Positions 17,934 to 26,486 of a stretch of 48,052 nucleotides of DNA are shown piece by piece; within the stretch, counting starts at the first letter, position 1; each line of letters begins with the position of its first letter. The translations under genes and the position numbers were made by a program. Source of the stretch: RUG11237 sp045126515. GTDB lineage: Bacteria; Bacillota; Clostridia; Lachnospirales; Lachnospiraceae. The stretch spans positions 1-48,052 of the forward strand of contig JBGVOM010000189.1 of assembly GCA_045126515.1 (NCBI GenBank), in the 5' to 3' direction. The notes under the pieces were generated by a model, which was not told the DNA's origin, did not search any database, and saw only the letters and a list, made by a program, of their open reading frames with translations.

Positions 17934-18944
17934 ATGGCTTTATTTGAATCATATGAAAGAAGAATTGACCAGATCAATGCTGTATTAAAACAGTATGGTA
18001 TTGGTTCTATTGAAGAAGCAGCTGAAATTACAAAAGCAGCTGGTTTAGATGTATACAAGCAGGTAGAAGGTATTCAGCCAATCTGTTTTGAAAATGCAAA
18101 GTGGGCATATACAGTAGGTGCTGCTATTGCAATTAAGAAAGGCTGTAAGAGAGCAGCAGATGCTGCAGCAGCTATCGGTGAAGGTCTTCAGGCTTTCTGT
18201 ATTCCAGGTTCAGTAGCTGACCAGAGAAAGGTTGGTTTAGGACATGGTAACTTAGGAAAAATGTTATTGGAAGAAGAAACAGATTGTTTCGCATTCTTAG
18301 CAGGTCATGAATCTTTCGCAGCAGCAGAAGGTGCTATCGGTATTGCTGAAAAAGCGAACAAAGTACGTAAAAAACCTTTAAGAGTTATCTTAAATGGTCT
18401 TGGAAAAGATGCTGCACAGATTATTTCCAGAATCAATGGATTTACTTTTGTTGAAACTGAAATGGATTACAGCACAGGTGAAGTAAAAGAAATCTCCAGA
18501 AAAGCATATTCTGACGGACTTCGTGCTAAAGTTAACTGTTACGGTGCAAATGATGTAACAGAAGGTGTTGCTATCATGCACAAAGAAAAAGTAGACGTAT
18601 CTATCACAGGTAACTCTACAAACCCAACACGTTTCCAGCATCCAGTTGCAGGTACATACAAAAAAGAATGTATCGAACAGGGTAAGAAATACTTCTCAGT
18701 AGCATCTGGTGGTGGTACAGGACGTACACTTCACCCAGATAACATGGCAGCAGGTCCTGCTTCTTATGGTATGACAGATACTATGGGACGTATGCACTCT
18801 GATGCACAGTTTGCAGGTTCTTCCTCTGTACCGGCTCACGTTGAAATGATGGGTCTTATCGGTATGGGTAACAACCCAATGGTAGGTGCTACTGTAGCAG
18901 TAGCAGTTAGCGTTGAGGAAGCAGCTAAGGCTGGTAAGTTCTAA
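17934..18944 (+). CDS. GGGtGRT family protein
   Basis: A 336-residue protein containing SGGGTGRTLHPDNMA, with the family-naming GGGTGRT at 259-265. The family (PF14057) has no firmly assigned activity known to me; it is found in anaerobes next to a NifU-like protein, as here. Ala/Gly-rich helices in the first half (AAAIGEGLQAF, FLAGHESFAAAEG) and the glycine loop suggest a nucleotide- or cofactor-binding fold, which is inference. Strong codon bias and an SD (AGGAGG) 8 bp upstream point to abundant synthesis. A strong terminator closes the two-gene operon. Confidence 0.85.
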   Translation: MALFESYERRIDQINAVLKQYGIGSIEEAAEITKAAGLDVYKQVEGIQPICFENAKWAYTVGAAIAIKKGCKRAADAAAAIGEGLQAFCIPGSVADQRKVGLGHGNLGKMLLEEETDCFAFLAGHESFAAAEGAIGIAEKANKVRKKPLRVILNGLGKDAAQIISRINGFTFVETEMDYSTGEVKEISRKAYSDGLRAKVNCYGANDVTEGVAIMHKEKVDVSITGNSTNPTRFQHPVAGTYKKECIEQGKKYFSVASGGGTGRTLHPDNMAAGPASYGMTDTMGRMHSDAQFAGSSSVPAHVEMMGLIGMGNNPMVGATVAVAVSVEEAAKAGKF

Positions 18945-18971
18945 GAAAAAACACAGTAAAATCAATACTTT

Positions 18972-19007
18972 GAGGACTTTCAGAGAAATCTGATAGTCCT
19001 CTTTTTT
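18972..19007 (+). terminator. Terminator of the NifU-like/GGGtGRT operon
   Basis: GAGGACT (18972-18978) pairs with AGTCCTC (18995-19001), with an inner CAGA/TCTG, followed by TTTTTT (19002-19007). Confidence 0.92.
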
Positions 19008-19352
19008 GGCTCTTTGTCAAGAGTTGGGGGAAAATAGTTTTTATAAAAGTCTATTAAAAATTCTTTCATGTCTACGTGGTGTCTACATAAATTTGGAATG
19101 TAGATTTCCGCTCCTGAAGAATTAATAAGTTTTCCATCGTTTTATATTTCATCAATTCAAGAAAAATATGTGAAAATTCACCAAAAAACATTGAAAAGAG
19201 ATTCGAAATATAGTAAAATACACATAACGGTTGCGAAAACACACATAAAAATTAGATAATATGCACATAAATGGCGCAACTATGAAAAGCCCGATGAAAA
19301 AATGCATAGTATAATAAGGGCTTATAAAATAATAATGTGGGAGGGGTATTAC
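19008..19352. other. Non-coding AT-rich stretch before the EF-G paralogue
   Basis: No plausible gene. It holds a short hairpin CTCTT/AAGAG (19010-19023), a hairpin TCTACAT/ATGTAGA (19082-19104), three copies of CACATAA (near 19221, 19242 and 19264), a TTGCG...CGCAA pair around the last two, and the promoter below. The start GGCTCTTTGTCAA resembles an ISL3-family end, but no second end or transposase is present. Confidence 0.5.
19310..19315 (+). promoter_or_regulatory. Candidate -10 box for the EF-G paralogue
   Basis: TATAAT at 19310-19315, 38 bp before the chosen ATG. The -35 region (AAGCCC, 19287-19292) is poor and is the reverse complement of GGGCTT at 19318-19323, so arms flank the -10 box. 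Regulation at this site is possible but unproven. Confidence 0.5.
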
Positions 19353-21446
19353 ATGAATGTTTACACAACGGACAAAATTCGTAACATTGTACTTTTAGGT
19401 CATGGGGGCTGTGGCAAAACCAGTTTAGTGGAGGCTATGGCATATCTTGGAGGAGTTACCTCCAGAATGGGAAAAATAGCTGATAAAAATACTATCAGTG
19501 ACTTTGGAAAAGAAGAACAGAACAGGCAGTTTTCTATCAGCACATCCTTAGTACCCATTGAATGGGATGGGGTGAAAATTAATGTTCTTGATGCACCGGG
19601 ATACTTTGACTTTGTGGGGGAAGTAGAAGAAGCAGTATCAGCGGCAGATGCAGCGATTATTGTTGTCAATGGAAAAGCAGGAATTGAAGTGGGAACAAAA
19701 AAAGCCTGGGAATTGTGCGAAAAATACAAATTGCCACGTATGTTTTTTGTTTCGCATATGGATATTGATAATGCTTCTTACCGGCAAGTAGTGGAAGACC
19801 TTACTGCTTTGTATGGAAAGAAGATTGCACCATTCCATCTGCCAATCAGAGAAAATGAGAAGTTTGTAGGTTACATTAACGTTATCAGCCAGACGGGTAA
19901 TCGTTGGGTTGGAAAAGAAGTAGAGGAATGCGAGATTCCAGAGTACAGTAAAGCAAATTTGGAAATTCACCGGGATACGTTAATGGAGGCTGTTGCAGAA
20001 ACAAGTGAAGAAATGATGGAGCGCTATTTTAACGGGGATACCTTTTCGGAAGCCGAAATTCGTGCAGCCCTTCGTGCAAATGTAAACGATGGCAGTATTG
20101 TACCAATTTCCATGGGCTCTAATCTATTGTGTCAGGGTATTTATACCTTGTTGGATGATATTGTAAAATATATGCCGAGTCCTGAAAATCAGGAAATTGC
20201 CGGTGTGAATTTAAAAACCAATGAGATTTTTGAAGCTAATTATGATTTTTCAAAAGCAAAATCAGCATATATTTTTAAAACTCTTGTGGATCCGTTTATC
20301 GGAAAATATTCTTTGATTAAGGTATGCTCTGGTGTTTTAAAATCGGGGGATGTGATTTATAACAGGGAAAAGGATATGGAGGAAAAATTAGGCAAGATTT
20401 ATGTGCTTCGAGGAAATAAGCCTATTGAAGTTCCAGAACTACATGCCGGTGATATTGGTGCTATCGCAAAACTTACGGCAGCCCGCACCGGAAATACCTT
20501 GTCTACTAAAGCAACCACAATTCAGTATGGAAAAACAGAAATCTCTAAACCATATACTTATATGAGATATAAGGTAAAAAACAAAGCGGAGATTGATAAA
20601 GCGGCGCAAGCATTACAGAAGATGATGCATGAAGATTTGACACTAAAATCTGTGAATGACATGGAAAATGGTCAAATGCTTCTTTATGGAATGGGTGATC
20701 AGCATTTAGAAATCGTATGTAACAGATTACTAAATGAATATAAGGTAGAAATTGAGTTGTCTAAACCAAAGATTGCATTTCGTGAAACGATTAAGAAGAC
20801 GTCTGATGTGGAAGCAAAATACAAAAAGCAGTCCGGCGGCCATGGACAGTATGGCCATGTAAAAATGCGTTTTGAACCGTTAGGAGACTTAGAAATTCCG
20901 TATGCATTTGAACAGGTGGTTGTAGGCGGTGCTGTTCCTAAGAATTTCTTCCCGGCAGTGGAAAAAGGTATGCAGGAAAGTGTTCAGAGAGGACCTCTTG
21001 CGGCATATCCGGTAGTGGGGGTGAAAGGAATTCTTTATGATGGTTCATATCATTCTGTGGATTCTTCCGAAATGGCCTTTAAAAAAGCTGCCATGCAGGC
21101 TTTCAAAAAAGGATTTATGGAAGCAGGACCGATTCTCCTTGAACCAATTGCTTCTTTGAAAGTAACTGTTCCGGACGAATATACCGGAGATGTTATGGGA
21201 GATTTGAATAAAAGGAGAGGACGCGTTATGGGAATGACACCTGCAGGTGATGGAAAACAGATTGTGGAGGCGGAAATTCCAATGATGAGTCTGCAGGGGT
21301 ATTGTACCGTGCTTCGTTCTATGACTGGAGGTTACGGCGAATACAGTTATGAATTTGTCAGATATGAGCAGACACCGGCTGATATTCAGGAAGCAGAAGT
21401 TAAGGCAAGAGCATCTAAGGTTGCAGAAAACCAGGAAGAAGATTGA
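19353..21446 (+). CDS. Divergent elongation factor G-like GTPase (EF-G paralogue)
   Basis: A 697-residue protein with all EF-G domains in order: GTPase domain, domain II, and domains III-V including SGGHGQYGHV and RRGRVMGMTP. Its GTPase motifs differ from canonical EF-G. The P-loop is GHGGCGKT (16-23), G3 is DAPGYFDF (80-87) where canonical EF-G has DTPGHVDF, so the catalytic His is Tyr84, and G4 is SHMD (134-137) instead of NKxD. This places it in the EF-G2-like group rather than the main FusA. Its role may be translation under stress, recycling or a slow-GTPase translocase; this is inference. The start at 19353 has SD GGGAGGGG; an in-frame ATG at 19302 overlaps the promoter. It stands alone between two terminators. 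Confidence 0.88.
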   Translation: MNVYTTDKIRNIVLLGHGGCGKTSLVEAMAYLGGVTSRMGKIADKNTISDFGKEEQNRQFSISTSLVPIEWDGVKINVLDAPGYFDFVGEVEEAVSAADAAIIVVNGKAGIEVGTKKAWELCEKYKLPRMFFVSHMDIDNASYRQVVEDLTALYGKKIAPFHLPIRENEKFVGYINVISQTGNRWVGKEVEECEIPEYSKANLEIHRDTLMEAVAETSEEMMERYFNGDTFSEAEIRAALRANVNDGSIVPISMGSNLLCQGIYTLLDDIVKYMPSPENQEIAGVNLKTNEIFEANYDFSKAKSAYIFKTLVDPFIGKYSLIKVCSGVLKSGDVIYNREKDMEEKLGKIYVLRGNKPIEVPELHAGDIGAIAKLTAARTGNTLSTKATTIQYGKTEISKPYTYMRYKVKNKAEIDKAAQALQKMMHEDLTLKSVNDMENGQMLLYGMGDQHLEIVCNRLLNEYKVEIELSKPKIAFRETIKKTSDVEAKYKKQSGGHGQYGHVKMRFEPLGDLEIPYAFEQVVVGGAVPKNFFPAVEKGMQESVQRGPLAAYPVVGVKGILYDGSYHSVDSSEMAFKKAAMQAFKKGFMEAGPILLEPIASLKVTVPDEYTGDVMGDLNKRRGRVMGMTPAGDGKQIVEAEIPMMSLQGYCTVLRSMTGGYGEYSYEFVRYEQTPADIQEAEVKARASKVAENQEED

Positions 21447-21483
21447 TAATTAATTATATAAGTTAAAGATAATAAGTGGTGTG

Positions 21484-21545
21484 AAAGCAGTACATATTTA
21501 TGGACTCTCTTTTGGAGAAGGTTATAAATAGGTGCTGCTTTTTTA
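21484..21545 (+). terminator. Terminator after the EF-G paralogue
   Basis: AAAGCAG (21484-21490) pairs with CTGCTTT (21535-21541), with an inner ATTTAT/ATAAAT, followed by TTTT. Confidence 0.75.
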
Positions 21546-21581
21546 TGTAAATTTATCATGATTTATAGAATAAAACCGGCA

Positions 21582-21628
21582 AACCTCCTGCATAATAAAA
21601 AAGATATACTGTCTATATAAAGGAGGTT
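21582..21628 (+). promoter_or_regulatory. pyk -10 box and anti-SD inverted repeat
   Basis: TATACT at 21605-21610 is the likely -10. AACCTCCT (21582-21589) is the reverse complement of AGGAGGTT (21621-21628), the pyk SD. As at the BspA-type gene, the left arm lies upstream of the -10 and the right arm is the SD, so only a read-through transcript could form the blocking stem. Confidence 0.5.
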
Positions 21629-21635
21629 ATTCGAC

Positions 21636-23075
21636 GTGAAAAAAACGAAGATTGTATGTACTTTAGGACCGGCCACGGATTCTCGGGAAAAGCTGAAAGC
21701 GATGATTGAAGCCGGTATGAATGTGGCGAGATTTAATTTTTCCCACGGAACACATGAACAGCACAGAGACCGGTATTTGCAATTAAGAGAAGTGGCAGAA
21801 CAATGCGGAAAGTCGGTTGCGGCTTTGTTAGATACTAAGGGACCGGAAATTCGTGTAAAGAAATTTAAAAATGGAAAAATCATGGTAAAACACGGACAAA
21901 TGTTCACTTTTACCACCAGAGAGGTGGAAGGAACAGAAAATATTGTGTCTGTTACTTATCAGAAATTTCCGTTGGACGTGCTGGAGGGGATGACTATTCT
22001 GGTAGATGACGGACTAATTGCCATGGTGGTAATGGAGAAAAATGAAGAAGATGTTGTATGTAAAGTTTTAAATGATGGTGTCATATCAGACCATAAAGGG
22101 GTAAATATTCCGGGAGCGCATTTAAGTATGCCGTTTATCAGTCAAAAGGACAGAGAAGACATTATGTTGGGCGTGAAACTGGGAGTAGATTTTATTGCCA
22201 CATCTTTTACCAGAAGTGCAAAGGATGTGTTGGCAGTAAAAGAAATCTTACAGGAATGTAATGCCCCACATATTGAAATCATTGCTAAAATTGAAAATTC
22301 TGAAGGCGTGGAAAATATTGATGAAATTATAGGGCAGGCAGACGGGGTGATGATTGCCAGGGGAGATATGGGTGTGGAAATACCAAACGAAGATGTACCT
22401 ATTCTTCAAAAAATAATTATAAAGAAAGTGGTACAGGCTGGGAAAAAGGTTATCACTGCTACACAAATGCTGGATTCTATGATGAAAAATCCAAGACCAA
22501 CCAGGGCGGAAACAACAGATGTTGCAAATGCTATTTATGATGGCAGTAGTGCGGTTATGTTGTCGGGAGAAACAGCAGCAGGTTTATATCCTGTAGAGGC
22601 AGTGAAAACTATGGCGAGGATTATCGAAAGAACAGAACAGGCCATTGACTACCGGGAAAATTTTCAGAAAAGATTTAATTATGAAAAATTAGATATTACT
22701 CAGGTGATTGCAAGAGCTACCTGCCTTTCGGCCCATGATTTGGAGGCGAAAGCGATTATCGCCGTCACAAAATCAGGGAGAACAGCCAGAGCAATTGAGA
22801 CATTTCGGCCGGGCGTTCCGATTATTAGCTGTACCACATCAGAAACAGTGTATCGGCATCTGAGTCTGTCGTGGGGGGTCTATCCATTGCTGATTTCAGA
22901 AGAACATGAAACATTTTTGTTGTTAGAACATGCAGTGGAGGCTGTGAAAAATGCAGGTTATGTGCAGACAGGAGATACGGTAGTAATTACTACCGGAATT
23001 CCATTGGGAATATCAGGTACTACAAATTTAATTAAAGTGCATGTGGTTGGAGAAGATATGCGACAGGAAATATAA
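21636..23075 (+). CDS. pyk: Pyruvate kinase
   Basis: Last step of glycolysis: transfers phosphate from phosphoenolpyruvate to ADP. The 479-residue protein starts with GTG (SD AGGAGGTT) as MKKTKIVCTLGPATDSRE. The catalytic lysine is Lys218 in IAKIENSEG; MIARGDMGVEIP and VMLSGETAAGLYP follow. It has the standard three domains and lacks the extra C-terminal PEP-utilising domain of Bacillus-type enzymes (about 585 residues). Single gene with its own promoter and terminator. Confidence 0.96.
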   Translation: MKKTKIVCTLGPATDSREKLKAMIEAGMNVARFNFSHGTHEQHRDRYLQLREVAEQCGKSVAALLDTKGPEIRVKKFKNGKIMVKHGQMFTFTTREVEGTENIVSVTYQKFPLDVLEGMTILVDDGLIAMVVMEKNEEDVVCKVLNDGVISDHKGVNIPGAHLSMPFISQKDREDIMLGVKLGVDFIATSFTRSAKDVLAVKEILQECNAPHIEIIAKIENSEGVENIDEIIGQADGVMIARGDMGVEIPNEDVPILQKIIIKKVVQAGKKVITATQMLDSMMKNPRPTRAETTDVANAIYDGSSAVMLSGETAAGLYPVEAVKTMARIIERTEQAIDYRENFQKRFNYEKLDITQVIARATCLSAHDLEAKAIIAVTKSGRTARAIETFRPGVPIISCTTSETVYRHLSLSWGVYPLLISEEHETFLLLEHAVEAVKNAGYVQTGDTVVITTGIPLGISGTTNLIKVHVVGEDMRQEI

Positions 23076-23081
23076 AATAGT

Positions 23082-23119
23082 CCTCCATCGGCTTAAAATA
23101 AGGGCTGATGGAGGTTTTT
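23082..23119 (+). terminator. pyk terminator
   Basis: CCTCCATCGGC (23082-23092) pairs with GCTGATGGAGG (23104-23114, one G-T pair), followed by TTTTT. Confidence 0.92.
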
Positions 23120-23212
23120 GGCGTTTCAAAGGGTTCATAAAAATAGCAGATAACATACAAAAAGGTGAAAAATCGACTAATTTCGTCAACACTTTTCGGT
23201 AATATTTACGAC

Positions 23213-23251
23213 TTGTCTTTTTGTTACAAAAATGTTAATATTTTTGTAACA
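23213..23251 (+). promoter_or_regulatory. Promoter with overlapping 12-bp palindromic operator
   Basis: TTGTCT (23213-23218), 17-bp spacer, TAATAT (23236-23241). TGTTACAAAAAT (23222-23233) and ATTTTTGTAACA (23240-23251) form a perfect inverted repeat with a 6-bp centre, covering the spacer and the -10. This is a classic repressor position for the operon starting at 23311. The regulator is not in the window or not recognisable. Confidence 0.65.
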
Positions 23252-23310
23252 TTTAAAAAGATTTGAAAAGAATTTAAAAAGATTTTGAAAGATAAGGGTG
23301 TTGAATAAAC

Positions 23311-24357
23311 ATGAGTAATAAAAAAACGAAAAGGCGTATCAGCTTGGCAAAAGGGGAGCCTGCCAGTGTGGCACTGGCGTTTGTTTTTCTGTTTGTTGTG
23401 GCAGGTAGTGTTATGGCACTTTGGGGATGCCAAAAAATAGAGCGTTATAAAAATTTAGAACAATTAGAAAATGTGACACTGGATAAACTTCACAAGAATA
23501 TGTATGTAAAGGGGAGCGTGAAGTCTACATTGTGTTGCTACGGAACATACGAACTGTATAATTGTTATGTTGTACCTATTGGAACAGAAGGGGACGAAAA
23601 GCAGCAGTATATAACTGTTTTTGCTGATACATATAATAGTGTACAATTAGACAAACTTCCTACCTCTGATTATGTTCGGGAAGAAGTGGGAATGGCGAAA
23701 AAGGAGCCGGAAGCAAAGGAAATACAACTTTTTGGTGTGGTTAAAAAGCTTCCGGAGGATTGCTTTGATTATGAGTTTTTGGAGCAGCAGCTTGGTAAAA
23801 GCAATAGGATGGAGCTTGATAATATTGTGTCGGACGCATATTATATTCAATATGCAAAGGAAGAAAATATAAAATACTGGCTGCAGGGTGGACTGACATT
23901 ACTGCTTTGCGGAATTATTTTGTATCTATTTTTTGTGGCACCGGCTTACCGAAAGAAAAGTGTACTTGCCAGTCAGGAGGAAGAATACAGAAATCCAAAC
24001 ATTCGGAAGGAAACAAAGCAGAAGGTTACAAACTCTATTCAGCATTTTGTAGAAAATATGTTTGATGATATTACGATGGTTTTTGTAGAACATTGCGGAA
24101 ATGTAGCAAAAATATCTAAAGATACAGAAATTGCTGCAATATTAAGTTGCTTTACCCATGCAACTTATGATAAAGTATATGAGGATTATGTGAATCAGGA
24201 TGAGCTTTATAATATAGAGTTTGTGATGAAAAATGGGGATACCATTGAAAGTAGCGTAAATTCAGATAATATTATTTTCTGGTATGGAAGCTTTAACAGA
24301 ATGGATTATGTTTCCTGTGGAAAGTTAAGAAAAATTTTAAATAGTAATCAGGGATAG
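23311..24357 (+). CDS. Unknown two-TM membrane protein
   Basis: Not recognised. 348 residues with a basic N-terminus, a hydrophobic segment at about 19-38, an extracytoplasmic region of about 145 residues (CCYGTYELYNCY, YVREEVGMAKK), a second hydrophobic segment at about 186-206 (LTLLLCGIILYLFFVA), and a cytoplasmic tail of about 140 residues. The SD is weak (AAGGG at 23293). It is the first gene of a probable three-gene operon with a GT-C-like protein and an acyltransferase, so a part in envelope glycan or lipid modification is plausible, as inference only. Confidence 0.75.
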   Translation: MSNKKTKRRISLAKGEPASVALAFVFLFVVAGSVMALWGCQKIERYKNLEQLENVTLDKLHKNMYVKGSVKSTLCCYGTYELYNCYVVPIGTEGDEKQQYITVFADTYNSVQLDKLPTSDYVREEVGMAKKEPEAKEIQLFGVVKKLPEDCFDYEFLEQQLGKSNRMELDNIVSDAYYIQYAKEENIKYWLQGGLTLLLCGIILYLFFVAPAYRKKSVLASQEEEYRNPNIRKETKQKVTNSIQHFVENMFDDITMVFVEHCGNVAKISKDTEIAAILSCFTHATYDKVYEDYVNQDELYNIEFVMKNGDTIESSVNSDNIIFWYGSFNRMDYVSCGKLRKILNSNQG

Positions 24358-24379
24358 GCAGCCATCGGACTGCCTATCC
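24352..24379 (+). other. Strong hairpin between operon genes, no T tract
   Basis: GGATAGGCAG (24352-24361) pairs perfectly with CTGCCTATCC (24370-24379). The stem includes the stop codon of the upstream gene (24355-24357) and is not followed by a T run, so transcript processing, stability or expression balance is likelier than termination. Confidence 0.7.
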
Positions 24380-24403
24380 TAATGTACGAGGAAGGGAGAA
24401 AGT

Positions 24404-26449
24404 ATGTTAGCAATTATTTATTTGGCTGTGTGCCTGTTTATCGGATATATGGTATGCAGTTTCGTTGTGCCGGAAATTTTTCATATAACCGGCAAAACCT
24501 TTAACAAAAAGACAATTTACGTTTCACCGGCACTGGTATGGGTGCCGGCAGTTTCAATTACCGGTATTTTACTGGTAACCTGGAGTGTGTATATTCTGGC
24601 ACATTTATTTCAAAACTCAAGAACACCATTAGTAGGTGCCAATGCCATTGCACTGGTCTTTTATACCATACTTGGCGTGGGACTGCTGATTTGGAAAAAG
24701 AAAAAGAGTAAGATTGAAAAACCTGTTTTTGCATGTGAATCCAAGAAATGCATTGTAACAGAGTGTATTTTTCTGATTTTGTGTCTTGTTCTGACCACTG
24801 CGTTGATGTTTTATACATTTTATGTTAAGGATGGAAATATGTATATTGGATATACCGTGTACAGTGACTTTTCGCCACATCTTAGTATGATTCGGTCCTT
24901 CTCCTACGGAAATAACTTCCCGACATGGTATCCATATTATGCCGGAATCGATGTGAAATATCATTTTATGTTCCAGTTCCTTGTAGGAAATTTGGAATTT
25001 CTTGGTATGGGGATTGATTATGCATTTAATGTACCGAGTATTATCAGTATGATGTTTGTATATATGCTGTTGTATGTTTTGACAGTGAAGATTACAGGAA
25101 AAAGATTTGCTGGTTATCTTGCTGCGTTATTGTTTACATTCCGTAGTTCCGCAAGCTTATTTACTTTTTTAAGTGAAACGGCAGAAGGCGAGAACTGGTG
25201 GCAGAAACTAATGGAAAATACGGAATTTATAGGATATACCACCAATGAAAACTGGGGGCTTTGGAATTTAAATGTATACGCAAATCAGAGACATTTGGCG
25301 ATGTGTCTGGCAATCATGATACTGGTATTGATACTGGTGCTTCCGAGATTGTATGAAACATTTGAGATGTGGCAGGAAATGGCACAGAACAAAGAAAACA
25401 CTTTCAAACAATATTTTACACAGACATTTTTTACAGCAGATGGATGGAAAATAAACAATTATAAAGTGGCTGTGTTTATTGGAATTTTAAGCGGGGCAAG
25501 TGCTTTTTGGAATGGAGCCGCGTTGATTGCACTTTTGGTAATGCTCTTTTTTATAGCGGCACTTAGCAGGAAACGCCTGGACTTTGTGATTATGGCGGGA
25601 ATTGCCGGCGTTTTATCTATGGTACAGTCTAAAATTTTTATGACAGAATCTTCTATTACGGCGCAGTATTATTTTGGCTTTATTGCGGAAACAAAGAATA
25701 TTTGGGGCGTTGCCTCATACATATTAAGGCTAATTGGAATTTTGGCAGTAGTTGTAGTGGCGGCATTTATGTATTATAAAGGTGTGAAAAGATATCTGAC
25801 TTTTGTATTTGCAACTCCGTTTATTTTTGCATTTACAGTTTCGCTGACGATTGATCCTACGGTAAATCATAAATACATAATGATGTCATGCATGTTACTG
25901 GATATCATAGTGGCTGCTTTTATTGCGGATATGGTAAAGAAAAAGGATATTGTAAGATATATTGGTGCTGCAGTACTTGTTGTTTTCTTAACATCTACAG
26001 GTATTTATGATGCTTACAGCATTTATGTGAGAAATGGGGAAGGGCGCTCTGTGGTATTGGATTTAGATGATCCGGTAACGGAGTGGGTGGCTGAAAATGC
26101 AGATTCAAAAGATATCTTTTTGACTCCGTCTTATACGGTGAACAGAGTGACTTTAGGAGGCGCTATGCTTTATAATGGTTGGCCGTATTTTGCCTGGTCT
26201 GCAGGATATGATACAGCAGCCAGAGATGAACAGGTAATTGCTATGTATTCGGCTACATCATCAGAAGAATTGGTTCGTTTGGTGGAAGAAAACCAGATTC
26301 GTTTTATTGTTGTAGACCAGGAATGTAGAAACAGTGAAAGTTATACTGTCAGAGAAGATGTAATATCTGCTACGTTTGGTGTTGGTTATACGGAAGGAAG
26401 TGGTGACAGTATGCTTACAATATATGATACAGAAATGCTGTTAAATTAA
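24404..26449 (+). CDS. Polytopic membrane protein, GT-C glycosyltransferase-like
   Basis: A 681-residue protein with about a dozen hydrophobic segments and a soluble C-terminal part of about 130 residues (DPVTEWVAENADSKDIF onward). The first outside loop holds acidic residues in SDFSPHLSMIRSF followed by YPYYAGIDVKYHFMF, similar in layout to GT-C enzymes that transfer sugars from polyprenyl-phosphate carriers. I do not recognise a named family, and the substrate is unknown. SD GAGGAAGGGAG supports the start. It is 46 bp after the unknown two-TM gene and 37 bp before the acyltransferase; these are probably one operon. Confidence 0.7.
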   Translation: MLAIIYLAVCLFIGYMVCSFVVPEIFHITGKTFNKKTIYVSPALVWVPAVSITGILLVTWSVYILAHLFQNSRTPLVGANAIALVFYTILGVGLLIWKKKKSKIEKPVFACESKKCIVTECIFLILCLVLTTALMFYTFYVKDGNMYIGYTVYSDFSPHLSMIRSFSYGNNFPTWYPYYAGIDVKYHFMFQFLVGNLEFLGMGIDYAFNVPSIISMMFVYMLLYVLTVKITGKRFAGYLAALLFTFRSSASLFTFLSETAEGENWWQKLMENTEFIGYTTNENWGLWNLNVYANQRHLAMCLAIMILVLILVLPRLYETFEMWQEMAQNKENTFKQYFTQTFFTADGWKINNYKVAVFIGILSGASAFWNGAALIALLVMLFFIAALSRKRLDFVIMAGIAGVLSMVQSKIFMTESSITAQYYFGFIAETKNIWGVASYILRLIGILAVVVVAAFMYYKGVKRYLTFVFATPFIFAFTVSLTIDPTVNHKYIMMSCMLLDIIVAAFIADMVKKKDIVRYIGAAVLVVFLTSTGIYDAYSIYVRNGEGRSVVLDLDDPVTEWVAENADSKDIFLTPSYTVNRVTLGGAMLYNGWPYFAWSAGYDTAARDEQVIAMYSATSSEELVRLVEENQIRFIVVDQECRNSESYTVREDVISATFGVGYTEGSGDSMLTIYDTEMLLN

Positions 26450-26486
26450 TATCAAATGATGAAGAAAAGAGAAGGGATAAGAAACT

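Noticed and set aside
19008..19030. Possible ISL3-type insertion-sequence end (GGCTCTTTGTCAA)
   Set aside because: No matching opposite end, target duplication or transposase remnant is visible; the resemblance is short.
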